Of a stretch of 64,000 bases of DNA, positions 17,418-25,952 are shown one piece after another. The translations under genes were made by a program, and so were the position numbers. The DNA comes from Luteipulveratus halotolerans (lineage in GTDB: Bacteria > Actinomycetota > Actinomycetes > Actinomycetales > Dermatophilaceae). The stretch's first letter is position 1. Every line of letters begins with the position of its first letter. The notes beneath the pieces were generated by a model. That model had not been told where the DNA came from and searched no databases. It saw nothing but the letters and a program-made list of their open reading frames with translations. Location of the stretch: contig NZ_LAIR01000002.1 in assembly GCF_001247745.1 (NCBI RefSeq), positions 2,356,001-2,420,000 of the forward strand, given 5' to 3'.

Positions 17418-20400
17418 GTGCCCACGACAACCGGCGAGTCCGCAACCACCGCAACGCTTCTCCTGCGCCTGGTGCTCAGCTCCGGTGCCGCGAGTCACGA
17501 GGTGCTCGTGACCGCCACCACCGACACCACCTGGCGCGAGCTGCGAGCACACCTACGTGAGCACGTCCCGTTGCCCGAGCAGGTGTACGCCGGCGCCGCG
17601 GCCGTCACGGAGGACGCAGTGTTCGGCAGCACCGTGCTGCGGCACGGCGCGGTGCTGTCCGACCGGCCTCGCCCCGACCGGTCACCCGCGCTGCTCGAGG
17701 TCGCCACGGCCGAGGGCCCCGACGCCGGCACGACCCACCCCCTCGGCACGTCCGCCGTCCTCATCGGCCGTGCGGCACCGGGCGGTGTGGCCGTCGCCGA
17801 TCCCGATCTGTCGCGTCGCCACCTGCTGCTCGAGATCGCCCACGGCCACGTCCAGGCCACCGACCTCGGCTCGACCAACGGCACGCGCGTCGACGGTGAC
17901 GCGCTCGTGCCCGGCGCGGCCACAGAGGTCCGGGTCGCACAGCGGATCACGGCTGGTGGCAGCACTTTTCGGCTGCAGCCCCCGGTTCGGCACACACACG
18001 TCGAAGCCGTCGCCGGACGTGTCGCGGTCCACCGGGCCCCACGCGACCCGGTGCGGCTGCCGACCGTCGAGCTCACGCTGCCGCAGCCGCCGGCCGACCA
18101 CCGCCGCGACCGCCTGCCCTGGCTGATGGTGCTGCTGCCCATCCCGGTCGCCCTCGTGATGGCCGTCGCGATGAAAAGCATGATGATGCTCGGCTTCGGG
18201 CTGATGAGCCCGGTCATGATGCTCGGCCAGTACCTCCACGACCGCCGCAGTGGACGCGCCGATCACCGCCGCGAGCAGGCGGAGTACGAGCGCGACCGCG
18301 AGGTGACTGCACAACGCTCCGACGACGCCGTCGCCGAGGCGGTGGCGCTGCGGCGACGGCTCGCACCCGACCTGGCCGAGCTGCGCGCGACCACCGCGCG
18401 GCAGCGGGTGTGGCCACGACGCCCGACCGACGCCGATCACCTGTGGTGGCGGGTCGGCACCGGCGAGGTCGAGGTCGGCGTCGTGGAGCACGACCCGGGC
18501 CACGAGACCCGCGAGCGTACGGCGAGCGCGTGCCCGGTCGTCGTACCGCTGGACCGGCACCGCGTGGTCGGGCTGTGCGGCCCGCAGCCCCTGCGCCGAC
18601 GCGCGGCGACTGCGCTCGTCGGTCAGATCTGTGCGCTGCACTCGCCGTTGTACGTCCGGCTGGTTGTGGTCGTGGCGTCCACCGGTGACCTCGCCCGGTG
18701 GCGCTGGGCGCGTGCACTGGATCACCTGTCGTCGGGCGCCGGGCCGCTCGTCCTCGTCGCGGGCATCGACGACGAGCTGATCGCCGCATCGCTCTCGCAC
18801 CTGGCGGTGGCCCCCGAGGAACGGCTGCGCACGACCGAGCGTGACCACGTTCGTACGGTCGTCGTCCTCGACGGCGCGCGACGGCTGGCCACGCACTCCA
18901 CCCTCTCCGGCGTGCTGACGCACGGTGCATCTCACGGGGCGGCCGTCGTGGCGGTCGACGACGCCCACACCGACCTGCCACCGGCCTGCGAGGTCACCGT
19001 CGAGATCAGCGCTCCGGGTCGGGGCCAGGTTCGTGGCGAGATCGACCAGGCCTTCCGACCCGACCTGCCCGGCGCCGGGTGGGAGCTCGCCGTCGCCGCC
19101 GATCTCATCGCCCTGGTCGACGCCACCCCGAGCGAGTCCGACGCCGAACCGCCCTCTGCAGCAAGGCTTCTCGACCTCACCCCGGACATCACGAGCCCCG
19201 ATGCCCTGGCCGCAGGCTGGTCGTCGGGATCGGGCCGTACGACGCGCGCCCTCCTGGGGCTGAGCGGTGAGGGTCGTGTGGTCGTCGACCTCGCCGTCGA
19301 TGGTCCGCACGCGCTCATCGCCGGCACCACCGGGTCGGGCAAGTCCGAGCTCCTGCAGACGCTCATCGCCTCGCTCGCGGTCGGCAACCGGCCTGACGAG
19401 ATGGTCTTCGTCCTCGTCGACTACAAGGGCGGCGCAGCCTTCAAGGACTGCGCGCGACTGCCACACACCGTCGGTCTGGTCACCGACCTCGACGCGCACC
19501 TGACCCAGCGCGCGCTCGCCTCCCTCGACGCCGAGGTGCACCGGCGTGAGCGGCTCCTCGGTGCAGTAGGCGCCAAGGATCTCGAGGACTACCAACGGAT
19601 CTCGGACGCCGAACCACTCCCCCGACTCGTCCTGGTCATCGACGAGTTCCGGGTGCTCGCCGAAGAGCTGCCCGACTTCATCGACGGGCTCGTGCGCATC
19701 GCCGCGGTCGGCCGGTCGCTCGGCATCCATCTCGTGCTGGCCACCCAGCGACCGGCAGGTGTGGTCTCGACCGACATCCGCGCCAACGTCAACCTGCGCA
19801 TCGCGCTGCGGGTACGCGACAGCGGCGACTCCGACGACGTCATCGAGTCCACGGCTGCAGCATCCATCTCGACGGCGACTCCGGGTCGGGCGATCATGCG
19901 GTCGGCGTCCTCCCCGCTCGTGACGTTCCAGGCAGCACGCGTCGGCGGGCACGCACTCGACGCGGCCGGCGCCGTCGAGGTCCGACCCGTCGACCCGGTC
20001 TCGGGACGTCCCGCAGCACTCGACGCCACTGCTGACGAACCGGACGGTCCCACCGACCTGCAGCGCCTCGTCGACGCGGCCCTGCACGCAGCCGACCGGT
20101 GTGGCGTCACTCGCGTCGCCTCGCCCTGGTTGCCCCAGCTGCCCGCCGCATGCTCAGTGGCCGACCTGGGCGGCAGCCACCGGCTCGTCGACGCCCCGGA
20201 CGAGGACGGCGTACCTGCGCGCGACGGCCAGGCTCGCCTGGGCCTGGTCGACCTCCCGCACCTGCAACGACAGGACGCCCTCGCCTGGAGCCTCGCGAGC
20301 GGCCACCTCGCCGTGATCGGCGGGCCCCGCAGCGGGCGTACGACGGCTGCGCGCACCATCACCTGCGACCTCGCCTCGGCGACGTCGGCCGACGACCTGC

Positions 20401-21713
20401 ACGTCTACGTCATCGACAGCAGCGGCTCGCTCGGCGGGCTGGCGGCGCTGCCCCACGTGGGTGCTGTGGTCGGCCGCGACGACGAGGGCGCGTGCGTACG
20501 GCTGATCACCTGGCTGGTCGAGGAGATCGCCTGTCGCCAGAGCGTGCTCGCCACCGAGCAGCACACCGACATCGACGAGCACCGTGCTTCCCGGACAGCC
20601 GCCGGCCGACAAGCGCTCCCCCGGCTCCTGGTCGTCGTCGACGGCTGGGACGCGTTCACCGAGACCTACGAGATGGTCGAGGCCGGCCGGGTGGTCGACG
20701 ACGTGCAGCAGGTCCTGCGCGACGGGGTCGGCGTCGGCGTGCACGTCCTCGTGACCGGTGGACGGTCCCTGCTCTCATCACGCGTGGCCGGGTTCCTGCA
20801 GCATCGGCTCGTCCTGCGCATGGCCGACGAGATGGACCTGATGATGGCGGGTCTGCGGCCGCAGCAGGTGCCGGTCGAGATGCCGCCCGGGCGCGCCCTG
20901 CTGCTGCCCGACGCCCACGAGGTCCAGCTCGCGCTGCTGGACACCGACCCGTCCGGGCGCGCTCAGGCCGCTGCTGTCGCCCGGGTCGTCGACCGCTGCG
21001 CACCCTCGACCGCCCAGCCGCCCCGCCGGTTCGCATCGCTCCCCGACGAGGTCTCCATCACCGGCCTCACTGCTCAGCCCGGCGAGCTCGTGGTCGGGGT
21101 GAGCGGCGACGACCTCACGGCGGCCACGATCACCCCGGACCCGGCCTGGGGCCTCGCCGTGCTGGTGTGCGGACCGTCCGGCAGCGGTCGTACGACCACG
21201 CTGGAGACCCTCGTGCACGGGCTCGACGACCCGGGTCGCGTGCTGTGGCTGTCCGGCGGCGCACCGCCGGAGAGCCTGCCGGCGGGCGCCACCCACCTGC
21301 CGTGGGACGACACGCAGGCGGTCTGGCAGCACCTCGAGCAGCATCCGGGCACGGTGCTCGTGCTCGACGACCTCGAACGCATCGCCCACGACCACGTGCA
21401 CGAGATGGCGGTCGAGCACCTGCGCCTCATCCGGACGAGCGGCGGCGCCCTGCTCGCCGCGGGCACCACCAGCGACATGACGGGCGCGTTCCGCGGTGTC
21501 GCCCACGAGCTGCGCCGCCGTCAGTGCGGCATCGTGCTGCAACCCGACCGCCACGACAGCGAGGTGTTCGGGACGCGCCTGCCCGACGTACGGCGGCGGG
21601 TGCCGGGTCGCGGGGTGCTCGTCCGTCGCGGACGAGCGGTCGAGGTGCAGGTGGCGCGAGCCGACCGGAACGCCGACCATGCCCTGCCGCGTCAGTACGA
21701 GCAGGCATACTGA
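17418..21713 (+). CDS. FHA-domain FtsK/SpoIIIE ATPase, EssC-like
   Basis: 1431 aa. The order is a small N-terminal domain (about 10-90), an FHA domain (about 105-185, with the GR, SRRH and GSTNGTR hallmarks), two transmembrane helices (about 233-270) and three tandem FtsK-type nucleotide domains. The first has an intact Walker A (GTTGSGKS, 636-643) and Walker B (LVLVIDEF, about 737). The second (GGPRSGRT, 968-975) and third (GPSGSGRT, 1252-1259) have Arg in place of the Walker A lysine. Size and layout match EssC/EccC ATPases of type VII secretion, yet no WXG100 gene is nearby. The start is GTG 17418. Two exported proteins follow in the same direction. Confidence 0.88.
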   Translation: MPTTTGESATTATLLLRLVLSSGAASHEVLVTATTDTTWRELRAHLREHVPLPEQVYAGAAAVTEDAVFGSTVLRHGAVLSDRPRPDRSPALLEVATAEGPDAGTTHPLGTSAVLIGRAAPGGVAVADPDLSRRHLLLEIAHGHVQATDLGSTNGTRVDGDALVPGAATEVRVAQRITAGGSTFRLQPPVRHTHVEAVAGRVAVHRAPRDPVRLPTVELTLPQPPADHRRDRLPWLMVLLPIPVALVMAVAMKSMMMLGFGLMSPVMMLGQYLHDRRSGRADHRREQAEYERDREVTAQRSDDAVAEAVALRRRLAPDLAELRATTARQRVWPRRPTDADHLWWRVGTGEVEVGVVEHDPGHETRERTASACPVVVPLDRHRVVGLCGPQPLRRRAATALVGQICALHSPLYVRLVVVVASTGDLARWRWARALDHLSSGAGPLVLVAGIDDELIAASLSHLAVAPEERLRTTERDHVRTVVVLDGARRLATHSTLSGVLTHGASHGAAVVAVDDAHTDLPPACEVTVEISAPGRGQVRGEIDQAFRPDLPGAGWELAVAADLIALVDATPSESDAEPPSAARLLDLTPDITSPDALAAGWSSGSGRTTRALLGLSGEGRVVVDLAVDGPHALIAGTTGSGKSELLQTLIASLAVGNRPDEMVFVLVDYKGGAAFKDCARLPHTVGLVTDLDAHLTQRALASLDAEVHRRERLLGAVGAKDLEDYQRISDAEPLPRLVLVIDEFRVLAEELPDFIDGLVRIAAVGRSLGIHLVLATQRPAGVVSTDIRANVNLRIALRVRDSGDSDDVIESTAAASISTATPGRAIMRSASSPLVTFQAARVGGHALDAAGAVEVRPVDPVSGRPAALDATADEPDGPTDLQRLVDAALHAADRCGVTRVASPWLPQLPAACSVADLGGSHRLVDAPDEDGVPARDGQARLGLVDLPHLQRQDALAWSLASGHLAVIGGPRSGRTTAARTITCDLASATSADDLHVYVIDSSGSLGGLAALPHVGAVVGRDDEGACVRLITWLVEEIACRQSVLATEQHTDIDEHRASRTAAGRQALPRLLVVVDGWDAFTETYEMVEAGRVVDDVQQVLRDGVGVGVHVLVTGGRSLLSSRVAGFLQHRLVLRMADEMDLMMAGLRPQQVPVEMPPGRALLLPDAHEVQLALLDTDPSGRAQAAAVARVVDRCAPSTAQPPRRFASLPDEVSITGLTAQPGELVVGVSGDDLTAATITPDPAWGLAVLVCGPSGSGRTTTLETLVHGLDDPGRVLWLSGGAPPESLPAGATHLPWDDTQAVWQHLEQHPGTVLVLDDLERIAHDHVHEMAVEHLRLIRTSGGALLAAGTTSDMTGAFRGVAHELRRRQCGIVLQPDRHDSEVFGTRLPDVRRRVPGRGVLVRRGRAVEVQVARADRNADHALPRQYEQAY

Positions 21714-21776
21714 CGCACAGTCCTTGTGCACACCGGCGCCGCGGCACGCCCGCGCAGCGCCTCCGGAGGGGAGACC

Positions 21777-22577
21777 ATGTCGGCTCGTCGTACCACGGCC
21801 ACGATGGCTGCGGCGCTGCTCGCGCTCACGTTCGCGACCACCGCCTGCAGCAAGGACGACGGCGGCGGGGGTGACGGAGGCGACGCCCAGGCCATCCCGA
21901 CGGCGTGGAGCGCCCAGGACGCCACGAACACCTCCGACCAGGACGGCGACCAGCAGGCCGCGCCCAACCGCAAGGCGATCCCCGCCACCGAGAAGTGGAC
22001 GCTCAAGCTCGCACCCGAGTCCGGCTCGGTCGCCTACGCCGACTGGCCCGACGCGCAGCAGCTTTACCCGCGCGACCGGATCCAGGGCCTGTTCCCGGAG
22101 GCGACCAAGCTCGAACAGACCTCGTGCGCCTTCGGGCAGTACGGCAATGGCAACCAGACGCCCAAGAACGCCACCTGCTCCTGGTACGTCACCAACAGCA
22201 CCGAGCGATACGTCAGCGACAATGACAAGTCCACGTTCCGAATCAAGCTGCGTGGCATCGGCGCTGACAGTGAGGTCACCAAGTCCTGGGACTCCACCCG
22301 CGACCAGTTCCGCACTGAGAAGAAGGACGGCGACGTCTTCTACAAGGACGGGACGTTCGGCGCCCGCCGGGCTCTGTTCCGCGACAGCACCGGGCTGGGC
22401 TCCTTCGTGATCTCCGACGGCCAGATCGCGGCGTGGATCGACCTGGAGTTCACCGACTTCAGCTTCGTGTCCCCGCAGGACCAGACGCCGGGCAAGATCG
22501 GTGAGGTCATCCGCAAGCAGGTGTTCCCCCTCGCCATCCAGGACCTCATCCCCCACCTTCCCAGGCAGTACTCATGA
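21777..22577 (+). CDS. Exported lipoprotein, paralogue A
   Basis: 266 aa from ATG 21777 (ribosome binding site GGAGGGGA). Lipobox TTAC puts the acylated Cys at residue 24. After a Gly/Asp-rich linker there is a domain with DWPDAQQLYPRDRIQGLFPE, two central cysteines, and DGDVFYKDGTFGARRALFRD. The same landmarks recur in the next gene, so the two are paralogues. No named family recognised. It lies 63 nt after the EssC-like ATPase and is probably co-transcribed with it. Confidence 0.75.
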   Translation: MSARRTTATMAAALLALTFATTACSKDDGGGGDGGDAQAIPTAWSAQDATNTSDQDGDQQAAPNRKAIPATEKWTLKLAPESGSVAYADWPDAQQLYPRDRIQGLFPEATKLEQTSCAFGQYGNGNQTPKNATCSWYVTNSTERYVSDNDKSTFRIKLRGIGADSEVTKSWDSTRDQFRTEKKDGDVFYKDGTFGARRALFRDSTGLGSFVISDGQIAAWIDLEFTDFSFVSPQDQTPGKIGEVIRKQVFPLAIQDLIPHLPRQYS

Positions 22578-23437
22578 ACCGCCGTCTGACCGTCGGCGCC
22601 ACCGTCGCTGCGCTCACCCTCAGCGTCGTCCCGGCGTACGCCGCGAGCCAGGGCTCGGCGTCCGCGCCCCGGTCCGCGCCCGCTGCCACTCCCACCCGGG
22701 TCCCGGCGAAGGCGCCGTCGTCGAAGGCGACCACCGCGACTCCCAAGCCCTCCGGTACGGCCACGACCGCCCCCAAGCCCACGCCCCTGCCGACGCCGGC
22801 GCCCTACGCACCGCCGCCGGACCAGGCGCAGGCGGCCACGCCGAGCGCACCGGCGATCAAGGCGTCCGGCACGATCCCCGTCCGCGTCGACCGCACCGGC
22901 AAGCAGGCGTTCGACCAGACCTGGCCCGATGCAGGACGCCTCTTCACCGTCTCCGAGCTCGCCCAGGTCATCCCCGGCGTCACAGCGATCAAGGCGCACG
23001 ACTGCGCCAGCAGCCCGGTGTCCGGTGGTCGTTCCTCGGCGCGCAGCACCCGCTGCACCCTCGACCTGACCGTCAAGGGCGAGCCCGCCGACAACCGCAG
23101 CCGCATCATCGTCAGCGTCCGCGGCTTCGGTGTCCCCGCCGTGATCGGCACCGGCTGGACCCGCACGCTCACCCAGCAGCGCGAACGCGCCGCCTCACGA
23201 CCCGGGCTCTACACCTTCTACAAGAACGGCGCGCTCGGCGCATCAGCGTCCTACACCGACGGCACCACGACCCGGGTTCTGCTGCAGCGCGGCGGAGCGG
23301 CCGGTGAGGTCTGGTTCAGCGGGATCGGGTTCGCCCACCTCAAGCCGGGCTACCTGGCCTCTCGCCAGGACTACCGGCAGCGGGTCGCACCGGCGCTGGC
23401 TCAGCTGATCGCCGACAAGGTGCAGCCCACGCTCTGA
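22574..23437 (+). CDS. Exported protein, paralogue B
   Basis: 287 aa. Signal peptide ending near PAYAAS with no lipobox, then a long Ala/Pro/Thr-rich linker (about 20-100). The C-terminal domain shares TWPDAGRLFTVSELAQVIPG, a Cys pair and LYTFYKNGALGASASYTDG with the preceding protein. Start codon overlap ATGA (22574-22577) gives translational coupling. The pair may act together at the cell surface; function is unknown. Confidence 0.75.
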   Translation: MNRRLTVGATVAALTLSVVPAYAASQGSASAPRSAPAATPTRVPAKAPSSKATTATPKPSGTATTAPKPTPLPTPAPYAPPPDQAQAATPSAPAIKASGTIPVRVDRTGKQAFDQTWPDAGRLFTVSELAQVIPGVTAIKAHDCASSPVSGGRSSARSTRCTLDLTVKGEPADNRSRIIVSVRGFGVPAVIGTGWTRTLTQQRERAASRPGLYTFYKNGALGASASYTDGTTTRVLLQRGGAAGEVWFSGIGFAHLKPGYLASRQDYRQRVAPALAQLIADKVQPTL

Positions 23438-23448
23438 CCCGGACCGGC

Positions 23449-23844
23449 CTAGGCGTCCAGGTCGGGGCGAGGCATCATCACCGCCGCGGCGATCGTGGCG
23501 ACCGCCCACAGCAGGACGGCCAGACCGATCGCCACGGCGCCGCCTCCGAGCATCGAGACGCCCACCGGGATCAGCAGCGCGTTCCAGACCAGCGTCGGCG
23601 TACGAGCCAAGCCCTTGCCACGATGCAGCGCCAGCGCGAGCGCCGCCGCGCAGCCCGCGAACACCAGCACCAGCGCAGCCTCGGTGAGCGCCTGGGTGAC
23701 GTCGTCGGCCGAGCCGTTGATCACCTGCACCAGCGAGATCACCACCAGCACCGCCAGGACGACGGCCTGCCCGGCCATCAGCAGAGCGGCCGACCGGGAG
23801 GCGGGACTGAGCTCGTCGGGCGCGGCGTTGCGGGTCTCTATCAC
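23449..23844 (-). CDS. Small four-helix membrane protein
   Basis: 131 aa from GTG 23844 (IETRNAAPDELSPASRSAAL). Four hydrophobic helices are visible at about 22-42, 53-74, 86-104 and 107-127, with short loops. Function unknown. Longer in-frame versions of this frame extend into the whiB1 upstream region without conserved sequence. No ribosome binding site is obvious. It is convergent with the exported protein B gene. Confidence 0.65.
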   Translation of the reverse strand: MIETRNAAPDELSPASRSAALLMAGQAVVLAVLVVISLVQVINGSADDVTQALTEAALVLVFAGCAAALALALHRGKGLARTPTLVWNALLIPVGVSMLGGGAVAIGLAVLLWAVATIAAAVMMPRPDLDA

Positions 23845-24131
23845 AAGGCGTAAGGCTAGTCGCAGGCAGGCTTGTGACGTATCCCTCACCTTCGGTACCG
23901 AAAAATTCTCCCAAAGCCCTTGTGGGCCCCTGTGGGGATCTGTGACAGTTGGGAAACAGTATGTGACCTGCGGGCGTTGCCCGGATGTCGGAGTCGAGAC
24001 GTTTCCCCACAAGACGTCACGCCGTCGGGACCACCCGACCGACGCAGGCCGCGGCTACCCGAACATCCACCCGCGACGACATCGTGGCGCGCCTGCGTGC
24101 GCCCACGTGACGAGCTAAGGAGCAACACCAC
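23841..24131. promoter_or_regulatory. whiB1 upstream region with TGTGAC repeats and palindrome
   Basis: This region of about 290 bp separates the membrane protein gene from whiB1. It holds TGTGAC three times on the plus strand (23873, 23941, 23962) and the perfect palindrome TTCGGTACCGAA (23891-23902). It also has a TCACAAG/CTTGTGA inverted pair with a 23-nt spacer (23841-23877). The whiB1 ribosome binding site AAGGAG lies near 24118. No full CRP-spaced site was found. Confidence 0.4.
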
Positions 24132-24380
24132 ATGGATTGGCGCAACCGCGCTGCATGTCTGGACGAGGACCCGGAGCTGTTCTTCCCCATCGGCAACACC
24201 GGCCCCGCCCTGCAGCAGATCGAGGACGCCAAGGCGGTGTGCCGTCGCTGCGAGGTCATCGACACCTGTCTGAAGTGGGCCCTCGAGACCGGCCAGGACG
24301 CCGGCGTCTGGGGCGGCCTGTCAGAAGACGAGCGTCGAGCCCTCAAGCGTCGCAACGCACGCGCTCGCCGCGCGGGCTGA
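24132..24380 (+). CDS. whiB1: WhiB-family iron-sulfur regulator, WhiB1 type
   Basis: 82 aa. The four [4Fe-4S] ligands are Cys9, Cys37, Cys40 and Cys46 in the order and spacing of mycobacterial WhiB1. The turn GVWGGLSEDERRALKRRNAR follows, with the basic DNA-binding tail. WhiB1 proteins bind the principal sigma factor and respond to nitric oxide. ATG 24132 is preceded by AAGGAG. A strong terminator lies just downstream. Confidence 0.95.
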   Translation: MDWRNRAACLDEDPELFFPIGNTGPALQQIEDAKAVCRRCEVIDTCLKWALETGQDAGVWGGLSEDERRALKRRNARARRAG

Positions 24381-24388
24381 CCGCCTTC

Positions 24389-25933
24389 TCACGTCCCCAC
24401 CCCTGACCCCTGGCCCTCGGCCGGGGGTTCTTTCATGCCCGGGTCGTCGCGATCGGCGGGCGGGCGCAGCACGGCGTCGAACGTCACGCGCGACCCTCCC
24501 TCCGGCCTCGGCTCCCATCGGATCGTGCCGCGCAGGTCCTGGACGAGGGACAGCACGATCTGGGTGCCGAGCCCTCGCCGGCCCGGCTCGAACCCCTCGG
24601 GAAGGCCACGACCGTCGTCCGACACCGTCACCGCGAGACGGTCGCCGCCCTCATCGGTGAACCGACGAGCCGCGACCGTCACGGTGCCGTCCCGATCGGC
24701 GAGACCGTGCTCGACGGCGTTCTGGACGAGCTCGGCGAGCACCATCGCGAGGACCGTGGCGTCCTCGGACGCGAGCACCCCGAACGATCCCTCGGTCACG
24801 CCGCGCACGCGTACGGCGGTGCGGTTGGCCACCTCGATCGCCGCCTGCAGGCCGCGTGCCGCGATGACGTCGAAGTCGACGGAGTCGTCGAGGTGAGCGC
24901 TGAGGGTTTCGTGGACCAGCGCGATGGTCGCGACCCGGCGTACGGCGTCGTCGAGTGCGGCCTTGGCGCCCGGGTCGTCCAGCCGCCGCGACTGCAGCCG
25001 CAGCACAGCGGCCACGGTCTGCAGGTTGTTCTTGACGCGGTGGTGGATCTCGCGGATCGTGGCGTCCTTGGTGAGCAGCTCGCGCTCACGTCGGCGCAGC
25101 TCACTGACGTCGCGCACGAGCAGGACCGCGCCGACCCTGCTGCCGGCCTCGGACAACGGGATCGAACGCACGGTGACGCTGGCGCTGCGCGACGGCAGCT
25201 CGGTCGACCAGGGCAGGGCGCCCGTGAGCACCGGCATGAGCTCCTCGTCCATCGGCCCGGTGCGCGGGAGCAGCCCGGAGAGCGCGTGACCGAGGCGTAC
25301 GCCGACCAGCTCACCGCCGTAGCCGAGGCGGTGGATCGCCGACACGGCGTTGGGGCTGGCGTAGGTGACCTTGCCCTCGCGGTCGAGGCGCAGCACGCCG
25401 TCACCGACGCGAGGCGCACCCCGCCGTCGGCCGGTGTGGCCGCCCTTGGTCGGGAACTCCCCCGTCGCGATCATCCGGGCGAGCGCGTCGGCCGTCGCGA
25501 GGTAGGTGACCTCGAGGCGGCTCGGTGTACGCATCGAGGCCAGGTTGGTGTGTCGCGTCACGACTGCGACCGGTGCGGTGCCGCCACGCACCACGACCGG
25601 GATCGACTCCTCACGCACGGGCGTGTCGTCGCGCCACATCGTCTGGGGCGCACGCACCAGTCGGTTCTCACGGAACGCCTGGTCGACCGGACCGACCCGG
25701 GTGCGGTCGATGCTGCCGCCGACGAGGTCGTCGAGGAAGACCCCGACGCCCGTGGTCGGTCGGACGTGCGCCGCGGCCGTCCAGCCGCCGTCGTCACGGG
25801 GCACCCACAGCACCAGGTCGGCGAACGACAGGTCGGACAGCAGCTGCCAGTCGCCGACGAGCAGGTGCAACCAGTCGGACGCCGCCGGGTCGAGCCACGG
25901 ATGCTCGGCCAGGACGTCGTTGAGGGTGGGCAC
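24389..25933 (-). CDS. pdtaS: Sensor histidine kinase PdtaS
   Basis: 514 aa soluble kinase. An N-terminal GAF-type domain (about 5-150), a PAS-like domain (about 170-285), and a HisKA_2 domain with the phospho-acceptor His near 297 (EIHHRVKNNLQTVAAVLRLQ) are followed by HATPase_c (ELVQNAVEHG, DDGRGLPEGF). In mycobacteria PdtaS phosphorylates the antiterminator PdtaR; no pdtaR is in this window. The start is GTG 25933. It is convergent with whiB1, whose terminator overlaps its last codons. Confidence 0.93.
   Translation of the reverse strand: MPTLNDVLAEHPWLDPAASDWLHLLVGDWQLLSDLSFADLVLWVPRDDGGWTAAAHVRPTTGVGVFLDDLVGGSIDRTRVGPVDQAFRENRLVRAPQTMWRDDTPVREESIPVVVRGGTAPVAVVTRHTNLASMRTPSRLEVTYLATADALARMIATGEFPTKGGHTGRRRGAPRVGDGVLRLDREGKVTYASPNAVSAIHRLGYGGELVGVRLGHALSGLLPRTGPMDEELMPVLTGALPWSTELPSRSASVTVRSIPLSEAGSRVGAVLLVRDVSELRRRERELLTKDATIREIHHRVKNNLQTVAAVLRLQSRRLDDPGAKAALDDAVRRVATIALVHETLSAHLDDSVDFDVIAARGLQAAIEVANRTAVRVRGVTEGSFGVLASEDATVLAMVLAELVQNAVEHGLADRDGTVTVAARRFTDEGGDRLAVTVSDDGRGLPEGFEPGRRGLGTQIVLSLVQDLRGTIRWEPRPEGGSRVTFDAVLRPPADRDDPGMKEPPAEGQGSGVGT
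24406..24433 (+). terminator. Intrinsic terminator of whiB1
   Basis: A 10-bp stem (arms 24406-24415 and 24419-24428, one G-U pair, 3-nt loop CTC) is followed by TTCTTT. It lies inside the 3' end of the convergent pdtaS gene. Confidence 0.85.
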
Positions 25934-25952
25934 ACCCGAACCCTAGGTCAGG

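Noticed and set aside
17418..23437. A complete type VII secretion locus
   Set aside because: Only the EssC-like ATPase is recognisable; WXG100, EccB, EccD, EssA and EssB homologues are absent from the window.
23873..23890. A complete CRP-type site upstream of whiB1
   Set aside because: GTGA and TCAC half sites at 23874 and 23885 are separated by 8 rather than 6 nt, so the symmetry does not match the family consensus.
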